Assembly (NCBI GenBank): GCA_047495785.1
Contig: JBLDXI010000042.1
Location: 2,480,001 to 2,544,000 of the forward strand
Length of the DNA stretch: 64,000 nt
Reading direction: 5' to 3'
From: Lepidodermella squamata
Lineage: Eukaryota > Gastrotricha
Made by a program: the position numbers and the translations under genes. Below are positions 12,304-24,608 of the stretch, piece by piece (position 1 is the first letter of the stretch; each line of letters starts with the position of its first letter). The notes below the pieces were generated by a model, which saw only the letters and a list, made by a program, of their open reading frames with translations, ran no database searches and was not told where the DNA came from.

Positions 12304-14845
12304 AGTCATTTTGAGTCAACCAACTTTTTACTGCTTTGTTTCTTCTGTGAACCAGTCACTTCCAGGCCCAACAAGCAAAATCAACAATCGAATGCATGAC
12401 TTGACGTCTTCCCTTATCTATCTCTCTCTTTTTTGCTCTAGTTGCTAACCAAAAAATCTCTGCTATTATTTACAACGAAAAAAGCGCCCAAAATATATTT
12501 GTAAGGATCGCTCTAATTGTTTGTTATAATTATCACTCAGTATTATCGGTCTAATTTTCTCGCGTGCTATAAGCATGTGCCTTCTCTCCTTCTTGTTTGC
12601 GTGTTTTAGGCAGGGTATTCACAGCTGCTGTGTTGAACACGTGAAAACACGTGCAATTAATTAATTTGTGTGTAGTTGCTCTCTGGCTTTTGCCGTGTGT
12701 ATTTGCGCGCTTCCGCCGCCGCCGCTGCCGCCTCTCACGCCTGTGTCCCTCGAAAGCAGGATTTCGTTGTTTTTGTTATATACCTGTTCCGTTCCGTTTC
12801 GCTTGTGAGTTGCGCGAGGGCTCTCTACAGCTTTCAAAACGCTTTATGATACGGTTCTATATTTGCTATAACGAACAAATATTATCTTTATCATTTTCTT
12901 TATTATTATCATTATGTTATACTGCGCATGATGTACCTGTCTGTTTCGCTTTTCTCGCTCCATTTCCAGGGTGAGTAAGTATGCGGGAAGTTTGTTATAG
13001 GTAAACTCTTGTTATGCTATCATTATTATCAGCTAAAGACGCAGTTGATATAACAATAATAATAACGATAATTGCTAAAATGCCACATTCAAATCGCACA
13101 GAATGCAATCTCTTTCTCTTGGTGTATATTCCTATTGACGCTTCCCGTGTTTTTTCTAGGGGGTCATGTTCTTGGCAGTTTGATGATTGCTTCTATCTCA
13201 GCATAATAAATTTTGTATCTTCCCGCGTTTATGAAATTTACCTCTAAAAATGTATGCATTTTTTGCTTCGTGTCGCTTTACCCGACGGCTGTCTTCTCTT
13301 TGAATAGACGACAGCCTTGATATGTTCGAATTTTCTCTTGACACATTGACCACCATTGTACATAAAAGTAAAGACGATACTTGATGAGTTTTGATGAATA
13401 ACTATTTGCTATAACGAAAACGCAGAGAAAGGTGACGATTTTTAACTGACGGTTCAGGATTCACATAGTTATTGTTTTGTTGTCATCTCTATTCACTGAT
13501 TCGAAAATCTAAATAATAAAAGATGCGAGTTTTGAAGAGGGACGTGTTTCTTGTCGAAAATTTACTTTACGCTGGGGCTATATTTTGGCAAAAGTGAGTT
13601 GAGTTGGAAACAACGGCTGTAACTTTTCAATGCAAACAAAAAGGGTAAAACATGAACTAAGGAGACAGATTCAACGGTGTTCCAGGGAAGCTGGCGAATC
13701 GTGATGCTCAGAGGCTAAATTAATGAGATTCTTGGAAGATTCATCCTTCGTTTTAGCAGTAAACAATGGCAATTTGTCGTCAAAGATTTGGAGAATTGTA
13801 CTGCAGCTACCGTATTTGTTCCTACAGCAGCCCGGGCTACTAACATTTCAAACTCGAAATATTGAAAAATTTATTTCTCGTGAATCATTCATATTTGATG
13901 TTTTCGAACCGACTTGACCCCTCGACCCTACAGGGTGCGCATCAATTTAATGAGGAGTTATGAAGTTAAAGAATTTCAAGTATTCTTTTGGCAATGGAAC
14001 TCCTCAATTTCTTGAAACTCTTTAAAATGATGCGCATCGAATTCGCCTTCTGTGGAATTTTTGGCCACCCTGTGTTAGGGATGGGCAATTATTAGTGAAT
14101 GGGCTACTATTGGAACAATTACAGTTAACCGAATATAATGCAGATACCCGAAGAAGAAAGCTTGTCAAAATTCAGCGTGATTTGCATAAGCAATCCATTG
14201 GCATTAGAAGGAGCCTCGAATCTCGAGTATGTTGGAATTTTTTACCGGTTTTCATGCCTGGGAAAACGTACATATTGCTGGTGAAAAATTCATGGAAGAA
14301 CTTGTTAGTTAGAGATAAAACTGAAGAAAAGCGAAGCGATTTCGATCAGTTTTTGATTCACAGTCCACTCTTCGGTTAGTTCTTTGACCATATCTCCGAA
14401 GAATTTTATGAGAGACAGTTCGAAACCTGTGGCTTGATCCCTTTCCGGTTTAATAAACATAATGAAACAATTTGTTTAATATGGTAATATGAAAATTTCG
14501 GTTTTAGCTGACCTTGAGTCAAAATTTCTTTTCACGATTAATCGACTCCTCAACGATCAAACGGTTAGCCCTTAGCTTTTTTCTTGGAGAGTCCTAAAAA
14601 CGCGAGGCCTAAAAATGTCGACCCATGGACGATTCGGAACCGCCCCGCGTGCCCGAGGCACTATAACAGCGATTCCCTAACTGTTGCACCTTGCAACGAC
14701 TGTTATATAGTTCTCGAAATTCTAACGGTCCCACAAAATAGGAACACTATGAGATTCCCAAGATTTCATGATATTTCTGCCGTAATCAAATCATAGAAAA
14801 ACCAACGAAATAAAAAAATAAAAAATAAGAAAAAAACGAAAAAAA
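12304..14845. other. Noncoding region between Rac-like gene and SRP RNA
   Basis: Contains the Rac-like 3' UTR and then AT-rich sequence with no convincing exon. Its one recognisable item is a degenerate inverted-repeat element at 13931-14073, listed separately. Confidence 0.5.
13931..14073. mobile_element. Degenerate TA-flanked MITE, related to copy at 57781-57942
   Basis: The right end reads TTTTTGGCCACCCTGT, the same terminal repeat as the intact copy at 57781-57942. Internal words such as GCGCATCAATTTAATGAGG and GAATTTCAAGTATTCTTTT match the reverse complement of that copy with a few changes. The left terminal repeat is reduced to CAGGGTG, so this copy appears internally deleted. TA next to the ends fits a Tc1/mariner-type non-autonomous element. 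Confidence 0.7.
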
Positions 14846-15139
14846 GATTTGCGTCCGTCTGAACCGATGGGCTGGCTAAGGCGCACATTCACAAGCACTG
14901 TCCCGGTACCGCTCACCACGCACATCGTTAGGCTGCTTCCGTTAGGACCTGACCTTTGACGTGTCATTACGCAACCTGGGCAGCACGGCCTCCACCGCGC
15001 CGACCATGTTGATGGCGTACTTACACGGGGCGCTCGATCGACATGTGACATCCAGAGACAGGGCTCCCACCGGCCGGCCGTTCGGCAAGCCCGGCTCTCA
15101 AGTCGCTGAGTTACAGAAGCACGCCACTGCTTCCAGCCA
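14846..15139 (-). ncRNA. RN7SL: Signal recognition particle RNA (7SL)
   Basis: Read on the minus strand, this segment follows the order of 7SL landmarks: an Alu-domain start like AGTGGCGTGCTTCTGTAAC (human GGTGGCGCGTGCCTGTAGT), then TCGATCGAGCG...AAGTACGCCATCAACATGGT (human CCGATCGGGTG...AGTTCGGCATCAATATGGT). Next come CCCAGGTTGCGTAATG, the domain IV core CAGGTCCTAACGGAAGCAGCC, and the returning strand GTGAATGTGCGCC...AGCCAGCCC. It ends at a run of seven T (14845-14839), a Pol III terminator. Length of about 294 nt fits metazoan SRP RNA. The 5' end is placed from the alignment and may be off by several bases. The RNA scaffolds SRP proteins for cotranslational ER targeting. Comparison is from memory. 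Confidence 0.85.
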
Positions 15140-15390
15140 TTAGTTCTGTGCGCGAACGTGCTTTTGTAAGGCTTTTACAACAACACAACTGTTTATAACA
15201 GATGCACAGAATTAAAATGAGAAAATCTTTTGGACAATCTTTACTACAACATTTTTACAATCGTATCAAAATTTGCTAATGAAAGCCCTCCAAAGTCGCC
15301 AAGTCAAAGTCAAAATAACTGGTGAGAAACGAGAGCGCAAGATATCATCAATACATAAATACACACATCAATACTTAAATAATAAGAATA
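15140..15390. promoter_or_regulatory. Upstream region of SRP RNA gene
   Basis: The 250 bp upstream of the SRP RNA on the minus strand should contain its external Pol III promoter elements. I cannot point to a definite TATA or proximal element. Confidence 0.25.
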
Positions 15391-16582
15391 CCGTAACGCG
15401 CCCTAAATTTGGACACCCCAAATTTGGACACTTTGAGCTTTAGCCCCAAATATCAATTTGTGCATAACTGATAACAATTTGACAATTTCACTGAAAAATA
15501 GCTCCCTTCATGGGCTTTCCAACGGTACCAAATTTGCCAATACTTTCATGTACTATCGATTTGCGAAAAATTGCCGAAGCTCGATCACTCAGAAAGGTGT
15601 TTTGGGACCCCCCTTGCCAAATGCTCACCTGTGAACGGTTGGGGCTGAAATTTTTCTTGCACATAGGGATTTACCTAAACTAAATTCTGTAAAAAAATCT
15701 CGGCAGAAGGACAAGCCAATTTTGATACAGGTGACTTTGAATTTAGCCTCTAAATTTGGACACTTTTAATGATATTTTTATCTCTATGCATATGCAAACG
15801 AAATGTATGCTTTTTGTCAGTTTTTGAAAAGAATGGCATCGCATTGATAGAACCTTGGAATTAGCTTAATGACTCCCGGCCTAGGCTATGCTTTCATGAT
15901 TTCGGCTAGAGAGCATAGGGAATAATAATGTATCCGAATACAAATCCGACGGCGCCCAAGCTTTAACTAAACAGGTGAACAGCAGTTACCGGGACAAATG
16001 ACAGTTCACTTTCGGTAAAAAATTTCAATAGTTCAGCGATAAAGAAACTCCATGACTCATTCAAACCTCAACCCATGGTTTAACCTCAAACTGATATCCC
16101 TCCATCTACTTTCCAAGTGAGACTCGGTGCTTCAGAGACATTTTCACCTGGTTTATCATAGCTTCGAGAAGATTCATGGTTCATTAACGGTATTAGGAGC
16201 CTGGTGTATAATTGGTATTGCGTACTTTGCATTAAATCTGACGATGAGTGAATCCTATCGGTAGCATTATTTTAGTCTCAAGCGGCTACAAAAGTCGCCT
16301 TTAAAAACACGAGAAAAATTTCGCAACAAGAAATAAAATGTGTGTAAGGTCGAATTAGCATATGCAAATGAGGTGTCCAAATTTGGGAACGAGTGTCCAA
16401 ATTTAGAGGTTTCTTTACACATTTTTTTAAAATCAAGGTGAGCTTCTAAATTTTCCAAACTTCACCTGTCCACGCAGCTTCTTTGGGCGGAGGTTTGGCT
16501 ATTTTTTTCCATTTTTTTAGACGAAATCCGAATTTTTTTAAATTAAAAAAGGTGTTTTGTCCAAAGTTAGGACCCGTTACGG
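15391..16582. mobile_element. 1.2-kb non-autonomous DNA transposon with terminal inverted repeats
   Basis: The left end reads CCGTAACGCGCCCTAAATTTG and the right end is the near-perfect reverse complement (...AACTTTGGACAAAACACC region closing with GACCCGTTACGG). TA flanks both ends, as in Tc1/mariner insertions. Several copies of the word TAAATTTGGACAC lie inside near both ends. No transposase frame is present. It ends about 120 bp before the start codon of the reticulon-like gene. Confidence 0.8.
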
Positions 16583-16703
16583 TACATTGAAATTAATTAA
16601 AAAATCCACCTCAATTTTAATTGTAAGCTTTTCGCTTCGAAAAACTCGTTTCACTCTTTTCCGTCATTTCTTAAACGCATTTCTTTGCCAAACACTTTCT
16701 GCC

Positions 16704-17264
16704 ATGATGGAGCACACGCTGAAAGATCTACCGAGCAAGTTTCAAGCGCTGGCTCAACGCGCAATGAACAACAAAGCTGAAGTTGGCTGGTTTGGCTTGC
16801 GTTATCTCGTGATCTGGTGCGTTTTTGTGCTCATCGACGTTGTTCGCAGCTTTTCCGAGGCAATTTTCGTCACCATTCTAATCGGCTGCTGCGGCTACGC
16901 GATTCTCAAGAACCTGAACCCAAACCACCTGTTTATTACCGAGATTAATCACTTAGCTAAAACCGTGACCGATATGGCCGTGGCGATCCAACCAGCCTTT
17001 CAATTCATCGCACCTCTTTTCATGCGCATGCTGCATCTCATCGGCTTCGATAACAACAAACCGTCGATCATCTTCATGTTCGGCCTCGCCCTCGTCGGCC
17101 GCTACTTCGCTCCAGTTTGGACGGTCATCAACAGCTTGCATCTCATCGATCTACTTCACCTTGCTCTGGCTGGATACGCGACTTACAAACAAGCTCCTGC
17201 AAACCACGTCAATTCTCAACACGAAAATGGCAACCACAACGAGCAGGCACATCATGATGATTGA
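16704..17264 (+). CDS. Reticulon-like double-hairpin membrane protein (tentative)
   Basis: A single exon of 186 residues. I start at ATGATGGAGCAC (16704) because upstream in-frame codons fall in the transposon end and are low quality. The protein has one long hydrophobic stretch of about 35 residues near 32-66, a polar loop of about 60 residues, and a second long hydrophobic stretch near 125-165 followed by a hydrophilic His/Asn-rich tail. Two long membrane hairpins separated by a loop near 60-66 residues is the reticulon topology, and the second hairpin (FAPVWTVINSLHLIDLL) resembles reticulon C-termini. The usual start of the domain (DLLYWR) is not visible, so a divergent reticulon, a REEP relative, or an unrelated ER protein all remain possible. 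AATAAA near 17391 could serve polyadenylation. Confidence 0.5.
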   Translation: MMEHTLKDLPSKFQALAQRAMNNKAEVGWFGLRYLVIWCVFVLIDVVRSFSEAIFVTILIGCCGYAILKNLNPNHLFITEINHLAKTVTDMAVAIQPAFQFIAPLFMRMLHLIGFDNNKPSIIFMFGLALVGRYFAPVWTVINSLHLIDLLHLALAGYATYKQAPANHVNSQHENGNHNEQAHHDD

Positions 17265-17586
17265 AACGAGCTTGAGTTTTATTAAAATTCAAAACCTTTC
17301 ATTTGGCAAGCTATAAAGAGGTGAAACCTTCCATAATCAAAATTCGTTGTTACAACTTATAACCACCGCCAATACGACAATTGTTTCAAAATAAAATTGA
17401 TTGATAAAACTTGTTTTTTGAATGTTATTGACTAAAGATAGTATTAAGGTAAAATAAGACAATGAAAATATAGACCATTGATTTCGACTAGAATGTCAAT
17501 GACAGCAATTTTAAGGCAAATATTGCCAGCCTAGAAGAATTCGTATAAGAAAGATGTTGTTAGCAAAAGAATTATTTCAAAGTTTT

Positions 17587-19872
17587 TCAGGTTCTGATAG
17601 CAAGAATGTATGCACCGATTGTTATCAGGATGGCCAACGGGTAATGACTAGAGCTCCAAGTTGTTGCCTTGCTCACAGCAGCTGCTCTTTCAGCGTTGAA
17701 CCAATGCCTTACTTCCCGTTCGAGCAATTTTAACGGCAACGGTCCGTTTCGAAGCACTGCATGGTGGAAGTCTCGAATGTCAAACTTATCTGGAAACCAT
17801 TAAATAATTAAATAATTAAAAATTAGCCAAGCAATCTCACCTCCTAAAGCGTTCATAGCAGCTTCTCGGAGACGTTTAATGGCGATTTCGCCAACTTTAT
17901 AGCCCAAAGCTTGACCAGGCCAAGTGGAATACCGATCGATTTCAAGGGCAACATCCGCCAAATCGACGCCAGTGTTGTTGTGCATGTATTCAATAGCTCT
18001 TTCTCGGGTCCAGTTGTAGTAGTGGAGACCAGAATCTACGACTAAACGGCAGGCTCGGAACATTTCCCAAGATAAAACACCGAATCTGGTTGGCAGCAAT
18101 GATTTAAAATTTGCTAAATCATCATTTAGGGCGACTTACATATCGGTATCATTTTGCAAAACATCCATGTATTCGGAATAGCCGAGTGATTCAGCATACA
18201 AGGCCCAGCCCTCGACGTAGGCGTTGTGGAAGGGAAACATCACGGGAACAGCGTAGGTGTTGGCGTACTCGGGTTGGCGACGGAAGTCAGGTAGCGATAA
18301 TTCAAGCGACATGGCGAACTGAAGATGGTGACCGGGATTAGCCTCGTGTAACGACAATGACAGCATCGTATACAGGGGCCGCTGATTCGCTCGCTGAGTA
18401 TTTATGAAAAATCGACCAGTTCCATTGCCCGAACCTTAACATCCAAGGTAAAATCTTGAAACAATTCGTCATTGAAAATCCTTACCATACATTCCTTCCG
18501 GACCATCGAATCCCAGAGGGACAACCCTGTAATTAAGTAAAGTTTATTGTAAGTTTATTGATCCTGATTCAAGACTAACTCGATAGGTGCGGTGGGTATA
18601 TCATAGTTATGGAAGACTTTGTGTAGGGTAGGATTGACAACTTCCTCGATGAGCCATCTGTGGCGGCTCAGTAAATCCGCCTCATTTTTAGCCCGAGCCG
18701 AAGGGTCTGCTTTGAGCTTTTGCGAAAATTCGACGATAGACGTAGTCGCTGTGCCGCCGTTGCGCAGAATTATTTTCCTCATATTTTCACTGATTCGGTC
18801 TACTTCGCTTAGGCCGAGTTGGTGGATGTCTTCCGGGGACAAGGGCAGCGAGGTGTGCCACTTTATCGCAGCTTTGTAAAACGAGTGATCAGGGTCCCAT
18901 TCTACTACACCAGGCATTTTTCGGCAGTTCGGCAAGTATTCCTAAAAATGAAGGTTTGAATGAAAGAAATGCTGCGAATCTTCATCTAAGAGCCTACATT
19001 AATGAGGAATTTCTGCATTCGAAGGAATCCCGGATAGACAACGTTAACTATTGCGTAGCGAATTTGAGCTTCAAGATCTTGTTTAGTAACCAAATTTATT
19101 CGGTCGCTTTCCTCCAGAACGCCCAAGTAGGGTTCCAAAGTCTGTCTAACAGCCTCGGAAGTATTAACAGATTCAACTGCACTGTCCATAGTTGGGATTA
19201 GCCGTTTCTAAACATGAAATTAATTCACAAATATTTCAAATATTTTTTAACGTACGATAGACATTTCGTAATAGGTTCGTTTCAAAGCGATCGATCGCCG
19301 CATCAAAGTTTCAATTTGAATGCCTTGAACCCGCCAGGAATTTAGCACAGTCAAAAAAGCTCGAAAACTCAGCTCGCTGTTCGGAATCGGGGTCCATAGG
19401 CCAAGAATTGAAAACCAGCCGGTTTCCAAGAAATTCAAAGGGTTCAAATTGCCGTAGCTGGGAAAAGGTGAAAAATTCAATTTTTTTATGAGAAAAATTA
19501 ATCCTATTACTTTCTGAAGCTTTCAGCCCCGTCAATATAGGTTACGAGAGAATGTTCGAGGACGTCATACGTGAGTCGATCTTCGTGTGACAACTGATCC
19601 CGATCAATCATAGCCAGCGAAGCAAGGAATCCTCTGCAAATAATTTGGCGGTGTTGGTAAATTCCATAATCGTAACTGACAACGTGGTGATCAAAGAGAT
19701 GTATGTTGAAGGTGGGTCCATAGTCCGGGCTGTTTTCCAAGCGCCATCGTTCGAACGCTGCTACGACAGCTTGTAAGGCTTCGGTGTCCTTATTGCCTTT
19801 CCTCAGATTGGCGAAGACTTCTCCAGTGATTATTAGGGCGAGTAGAAATACGAAAATCGTGGCGAAATTCAT
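17587..19872 (-). CDS. Secreted or membrane-tethered DUF885 metallohydrolase
   Basis: Eight exons (19872-19511, 19457-19256, 19207-18998, 18941-18580, 18526-18486, 18434-18140, 18085-17841, 17789-17587) give 639 residues, with every splice phase consistent. An N-terminal signal peptide of about 21 residues is clear ([15 protein letters not shown]). DUF885 hallmarks are [16 protein letters not shown] near 387-401, the putative zinc motif HEANPGHH near 422, [11 protein letters not shown], and near the C-terminus [10 protein letters not shown] with LPLKLLER. The HExxPGHH-type motif suggests a zinc-dependent peptidase or amidase; substrates of the animal members are unknown to me. The C-terminus ends in a hydrophobic stretch ([16 protein letters not shown]), so it may be GPI- or membrane-anchored. 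It converges with the reticulon-like gene. Confidence 0.9.
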
Positions 19873-21483
19873 GTTAATTTTTTGGCAGTCAGGAGTGTGG
19901 GTCTCTACTCAACGTCGCGGTAGCAGCAGCACCTAGCATAGTTTATTTTCACCGATGTTTTCGAATGCGAAGTTGATGATTATATTTGGCAAAACAACTA
20001 TAGCGGCCGACGCACCACCACAGACGCAGAATAAATCCAAGACCAGGTTTTATCGAAGCGTAACGCCGGTTTTGTTATTCTATAACAATGAATTGGCAAT
20101 GAAGTGTACGACGGCGGCCGGTTCCAGTTCGGTTTTTTTGTTGCTGCTAACAAATTCCTCAATGAATTGCCAATTATCTGGCTCGTATCGTTTCGACCTC
20201 GCGGGCCTCGATTACTTATTAAATAAGTTAACGCTCGAGTCGGTGTAGCGATAATGTAAATCTTTATCCGTGACTACTATATAGCATTATACCATATCGC
20301 TGTTTCGCTTTGAAAAGTGCCGCAAAAAGGCACGTTCGCCGGCCGAAAAATGCGCGCTCATTTAACAATATAATACGGGCACATGGTTTCAAAACCAAAT
20401 CATGTTATTAAAAATTATGCGCTCTATTACGAGTAGATAATACATTATCATTACAAACCAAAATAGGTTCGACGTTTTTAAAAGTGCCCGGGGTGATATA
20501 CGAGTGGGAGCGGTTGGTTATTTTACGCTACTATTTGTGTATTACTTTATGATATATAAGTATAATAATAACACGATCACCCTGGTGCGAGATGCTATCG
20601 GCGCCGAAAAACAACGGCGCCACGGCGAAAGTAACCAACAAATAATAATGTGTAGCCAAATTATTTACAGCCAGATATTATACGGCAAAAGAGCACGTAT
20701 CCAGGCTATGATATGCATTCTCACAATAAAAATAATATATCTCAAGACTGATTTAGCTTTCGCGATATATGTACTGCCACGCGCTATATAACCAAAAGCG
20801 TGGTATATCTGCGAAGTATATCTTTTCGGGCGCGCGCATTATACACGGCCGCCATAATTTAATGTAATAAATGAGACGCGATGGCGCGATTACGGTCGCC
20901 TTGTTGCCTTTCGCAAAAATTATTCATTCACTTCATTTTCAGGCTGGACATACTCGGCTTTGTTTTTCGGTATGCAACAATAAAATAATATGACGCCGCG
21001 CATGTATTTTGCTCACGGAAGGAGGAACTTAAATGTCTGGAGAAGCATCTACTTTTAGCTGATCGAAACGAGGCGAAAACTAAGTGATGCGTGAATTCGA
21101 AATTTTAACTCATCTATAACTGCGAGATGAAAAAGATCCAGCAATATATAAATGCGCTGAATAAATATGGTCCAGGCTTCGCCGATGGCGCTGAAAGCTT
21201 TTTGCATCTATTGTTCTGTCCCGAAATTTGTAGGTCATACTGTTATACCTATAATTGAACACACAGACGTTGCTTAGCCGCAATAACTCCCACGCAGGCA
21301 TAATATCATGTCCTCCAGCGCAATTATTCCGCATGATGATAGTTGAATTATTTTCCTCGAAAGGTTTACATGGTGATGTTAGGTTATATTAACGAACTTA
21401 TCGCACGAAAATATACACAAAAATACATTTATTTGGTCCTAAATTCATTACGGAAAAATCATTTTACAACAATCGAACGTCTG
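19873..21483. other. Intergenic region, no gene seen
   Basis: 1.6 kb between the DUF885 start and the end of the receptor gene. It should hold the DUF885 promoter. It is AT-rich, with no frame showing a recognisable domain and no clear repeat. Confidence 0.45.
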
Positions 21484-24029
21484 TTATGATGACCTGACGT
21501 GTAAATGTGTCTGAAAGGGGTTCAAATTTTTCCTGATTACATCGAAATTTACCAAAGCCAGGTTTATAGCAGCTATAATGCTCAATTCAATGGTAAGAAT
21601 TGACCTCTGAACCATTGGCGAATCTTTCGATGCAGCTAATGCCATTACAGAGGCAATGATAAGTATCGCGTTATTGCCAGCTGTTATACACAGGCGGAGT
21701 AGATTGCTGCGGTTGACATGGCCTTCGATCAGGTTGCGTTTTGGGTACCAGAACAGCAAGAAGTATATCAGCACGACTACATGTAGGAGAGACAAAGCTA
21801 AAGACCAGTCGAACAGAGACATTGAAACGCACAGGGATTCAACGATCGTTGTTTGAGTATCGGTTACATCATCATAGCTATCCTCTCGGTACGACGTAAC
21901 AATTCGAGGCGCATCAGAACTCATCCATCCTATTAGAGCGATGATGTTGGCGGAGAGGAAACACAGGCTGAAGGTGAAATTCTTTGCTGAATAGCTTAGT
22001 TGAGGATCATCCGGAGCTTGTTCAATGATATCTAATGAGAATTGGACATCAGCGATTCGATTTTGAGAATAATGAGAAAATGAAGACGAGTTTGTCCGAT
22101 CCTCTTCACGATGACTGGGCTGATGTAGCAGTCCTTTGATAGCAGAAAACCGGATAATAAGGTTGGAATGCAGGCAGCTAAGCGCTATTACGGCCAAGCA
22201 AACATCGAATTGGCATTTGATCGATGTCTCACTGCCGATGGAAAACAGGGTGGAGCTTAGACAAGTCATAGTGGTGCCGAGAAGGTAGATAAGCATCATC
22301 AACTTATCTGACCCATTTTTTGTCCGGCTTCTCAGCAGAAGGAGATTAGCAATTACAATGAGGATATTCAGTAAGCCGAAAAACCCTATTATACCGGTAG
22401 GAACTTGGGCCCGAACAACGTTCACCAACTTGTCATCACGTGGCGCATTGCCGTCAGGTGTAGACCATCTCAATTTTTGCAGAGGACTTATCGCCACAGA
22501 CGACAAATTGTTGAAATCTTCAAGTTGCATTTTGAAGTATGCCTGGAAGCCGTTACTCTGTTTCCAGTAGACTACATATTGGGTTTCGTAATCAGTCTCC
22601 AGCCTGGCAGAATATCGAACTCTTCCAACCCGAAGACCTTTGAAATCTACCGACCCTGCGGTTGAGTTGACGATTTTCATTACAAAATCCGGCCTTGTCT
22701 TGTAGTCTAGTAAGGAACTGTTCTGCTTTTTCAAGGCCTTTTCACCTAAATCCAGCACGAGTGCGGTTTGGGTGAAGACATCGAAGCAAACATGCCTCCG
22801 ATCGTAGTCAGCGCCTCTCCCGGAATTGGTGAAGTTGTCAAATAGCTGCTCAAATTCCTCAAGATCTGGCCCTAACGCAGTAGGTCCGTGATTCTCCATA
22901 GCTATAGAGGTCAGGCCAAGCCAGTAAGTTATACTCATTTGTTCAATAACCATTTGTCGGTTGCAACTACGAGGAAAGTTCTCGATTGTGAGAGGATCTA
23001 AAGCTTGTTGATTTGGCATGAGAAAAGCATATCTAGAACCCGTAACACCAACCCTGTGAGCATTACAAAGAAAGAGTAGGGCTGACGTAGCGTCAACAAC
23101 TTCCAAAACGACAATGCGGATTCCAGCAGCCAGCGCTGAAGCCATAAAAGATTCCTCTATGTCGATGACTGTGTTGAAATACGCAACGTTTATGCCAGCC
23201 TGCAGGCTCTGCCGGTACATTTCCGTTCCGGTTAAAATGTTTTGAGGACTGCCAGCATGCAGGAGGATGGCGATACGATTCCAGCCAGCTATCCTTTTGA
23301 TGAAGGCGACTCGAACGGGAATAGCGAGCTCGCCGCTAACTCTTGATCGGTAGAAATTCGGGTAAATGTCACGCTTAGCCGTGAAAATGAACGGCGAGTT
23401 GCAAGAAACGGCTACTGTCAACATGTTAAGATGATGGACTAATGGGGCGGTTCTCTACAAAACAAACCATGCTTGTAGCTCGGTGATTCATCTAAATTCA
23501 AACCTGGCAACCTGGCGTATAAGTTGGGCCGATAAAAACAGGTGAGAATACGTGGGAAGCGTTAGCCATCCAGAACTTGTCGTGAAAATTAAGAGCTGAA
23601 CTTGGCGAAAGGACACTATTCAAGCCTTCATCTTGAAATTCCAGCTCGACATGATAATCTGGCAAAATTGCCGGGTTTTTGTTCAACAGCTGCCTAGCTA
23701 AATCCATTGCAGCTCGACAATACTTTCCTAATAAATCGTCACCAATGAAATACTACGAACTTTTTATGCAAGTTATTCAAACCATTTCTCGGCAATGCTC
23801 CTGTTATAGGAATGTTGGCTAGCATTAACAATCGGATAGGTTTCAATTGGCCTGTCGCTTGCGCCACAGCTATTACTACTCGATATTTGACGAAAACGCT
23901 AATACAAGTTACCACAGCAAGAGCAGCCCCGACGTTCGACTTCATGTTGCTACGATTAGAAATGACTTTTAGGGCGAAATTCACTCGCATAGTTCTGTGA
24001 AGCGTATTTACGCGATTTAATCCGGCCAA
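21484..24029 (-). CDS. Class C GPCR, GABA-B receptor-like
   Basis: Three exons (24029-23783, 23727-23504, 23454-21484) give 813 residues; the intron phases join NG|KYCRAAMDLA and PGCQ|RTAPLVHH. After a hydrophobic signal region, the first ~500 residues read as a periplasmic-binding-type ligand domain: LANIPITGALP, CRAAMDLARQLLN, FIGPTYTPGCQ, NMLTVAVSCNSP, FYRSRVSGE. Seven hydrophobic segments follow from about residue 525 to 800, ending with a short tail. There is no cysteine-rich domain between ligand domain and membrane, which favours GABA-B-like over metabotropic glutamate or calcium-sensing receptors. The best ligand-contact residues cannot be judged by eye, so the ligand is unknown. The start could be a later Met (MKSNVGAALAVV), which would give a more typical signal peptide. 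Confidence 0.85.
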
Positions 24030-24608
24030 TTTAAAGACTGCTAATGAAACTGAATCGCCTCAAAATTGAAAGCGCATGAGTACGGGGTTGTCTTAAATGA
24101 CCGAACCTCCTCCACAAACATTAAAATGTTAGCTGTTAGCTTATTGTCAAAGTCTGACAAGTGCAATTCTCCGCTTTCTGAAAGTTCTTCATCAATCAAG
24201 CTGAAACATGTTTGTTTCGAAAGCGATCAAAGGGCTGAAACCAATCACACCGCTAGAGAAAATGTGACACTGTTATACCATACCAAATGCCTGTGTAGGA
24301 TGCCATCAATCCCCAGGTTTCAGTTTATTTGGTAACTCCTTTTTGTGTTTTCGTGTTTCGGGACACATTACCCTTTACCCTTTACCCTTTACAGCAATGT
24401 CTCTACAATTATTTATTCATTGACTTGGAAATATTTCAAGCAAATGAGTTGTGAGAAGCGCAGCGCGGTGTTATATTGAGGCTGAATGAATGGAAATCGG
24501 TTACTATTGAGACACTGCTAGCAGTCCTGTTTGGTACAAGTGCACTCTCCCTGGTCGTTTTTTTGTAATTAATTTCAATAAAACCTGTCTTAGCATAATC
24601 ACGGCAAA
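24030..24608. promoter_or_regulatory. Divergent intergenic region between GPCR and orphan gene
   Basis: Both genes are transcribed away from this 579-bp region, so it probably carries both promoters. Three tandem CCTTTAC words lie near 24371-24391. No clear TATA box is evident. Confidence 0.35.

Noticed and set aside
14791-15143. Short frames on both strands over 14.8-15.1 kb
   Set aside because: The interval is explained by the SRP RNA gene.
16557-16703. Upstream extension of the reticulon-like protein
   Set aside because: The extra 49 residues begin inside the transposon terminal repeat and do not look like a conserved protein; the ATG pair at 16704 is the better start.
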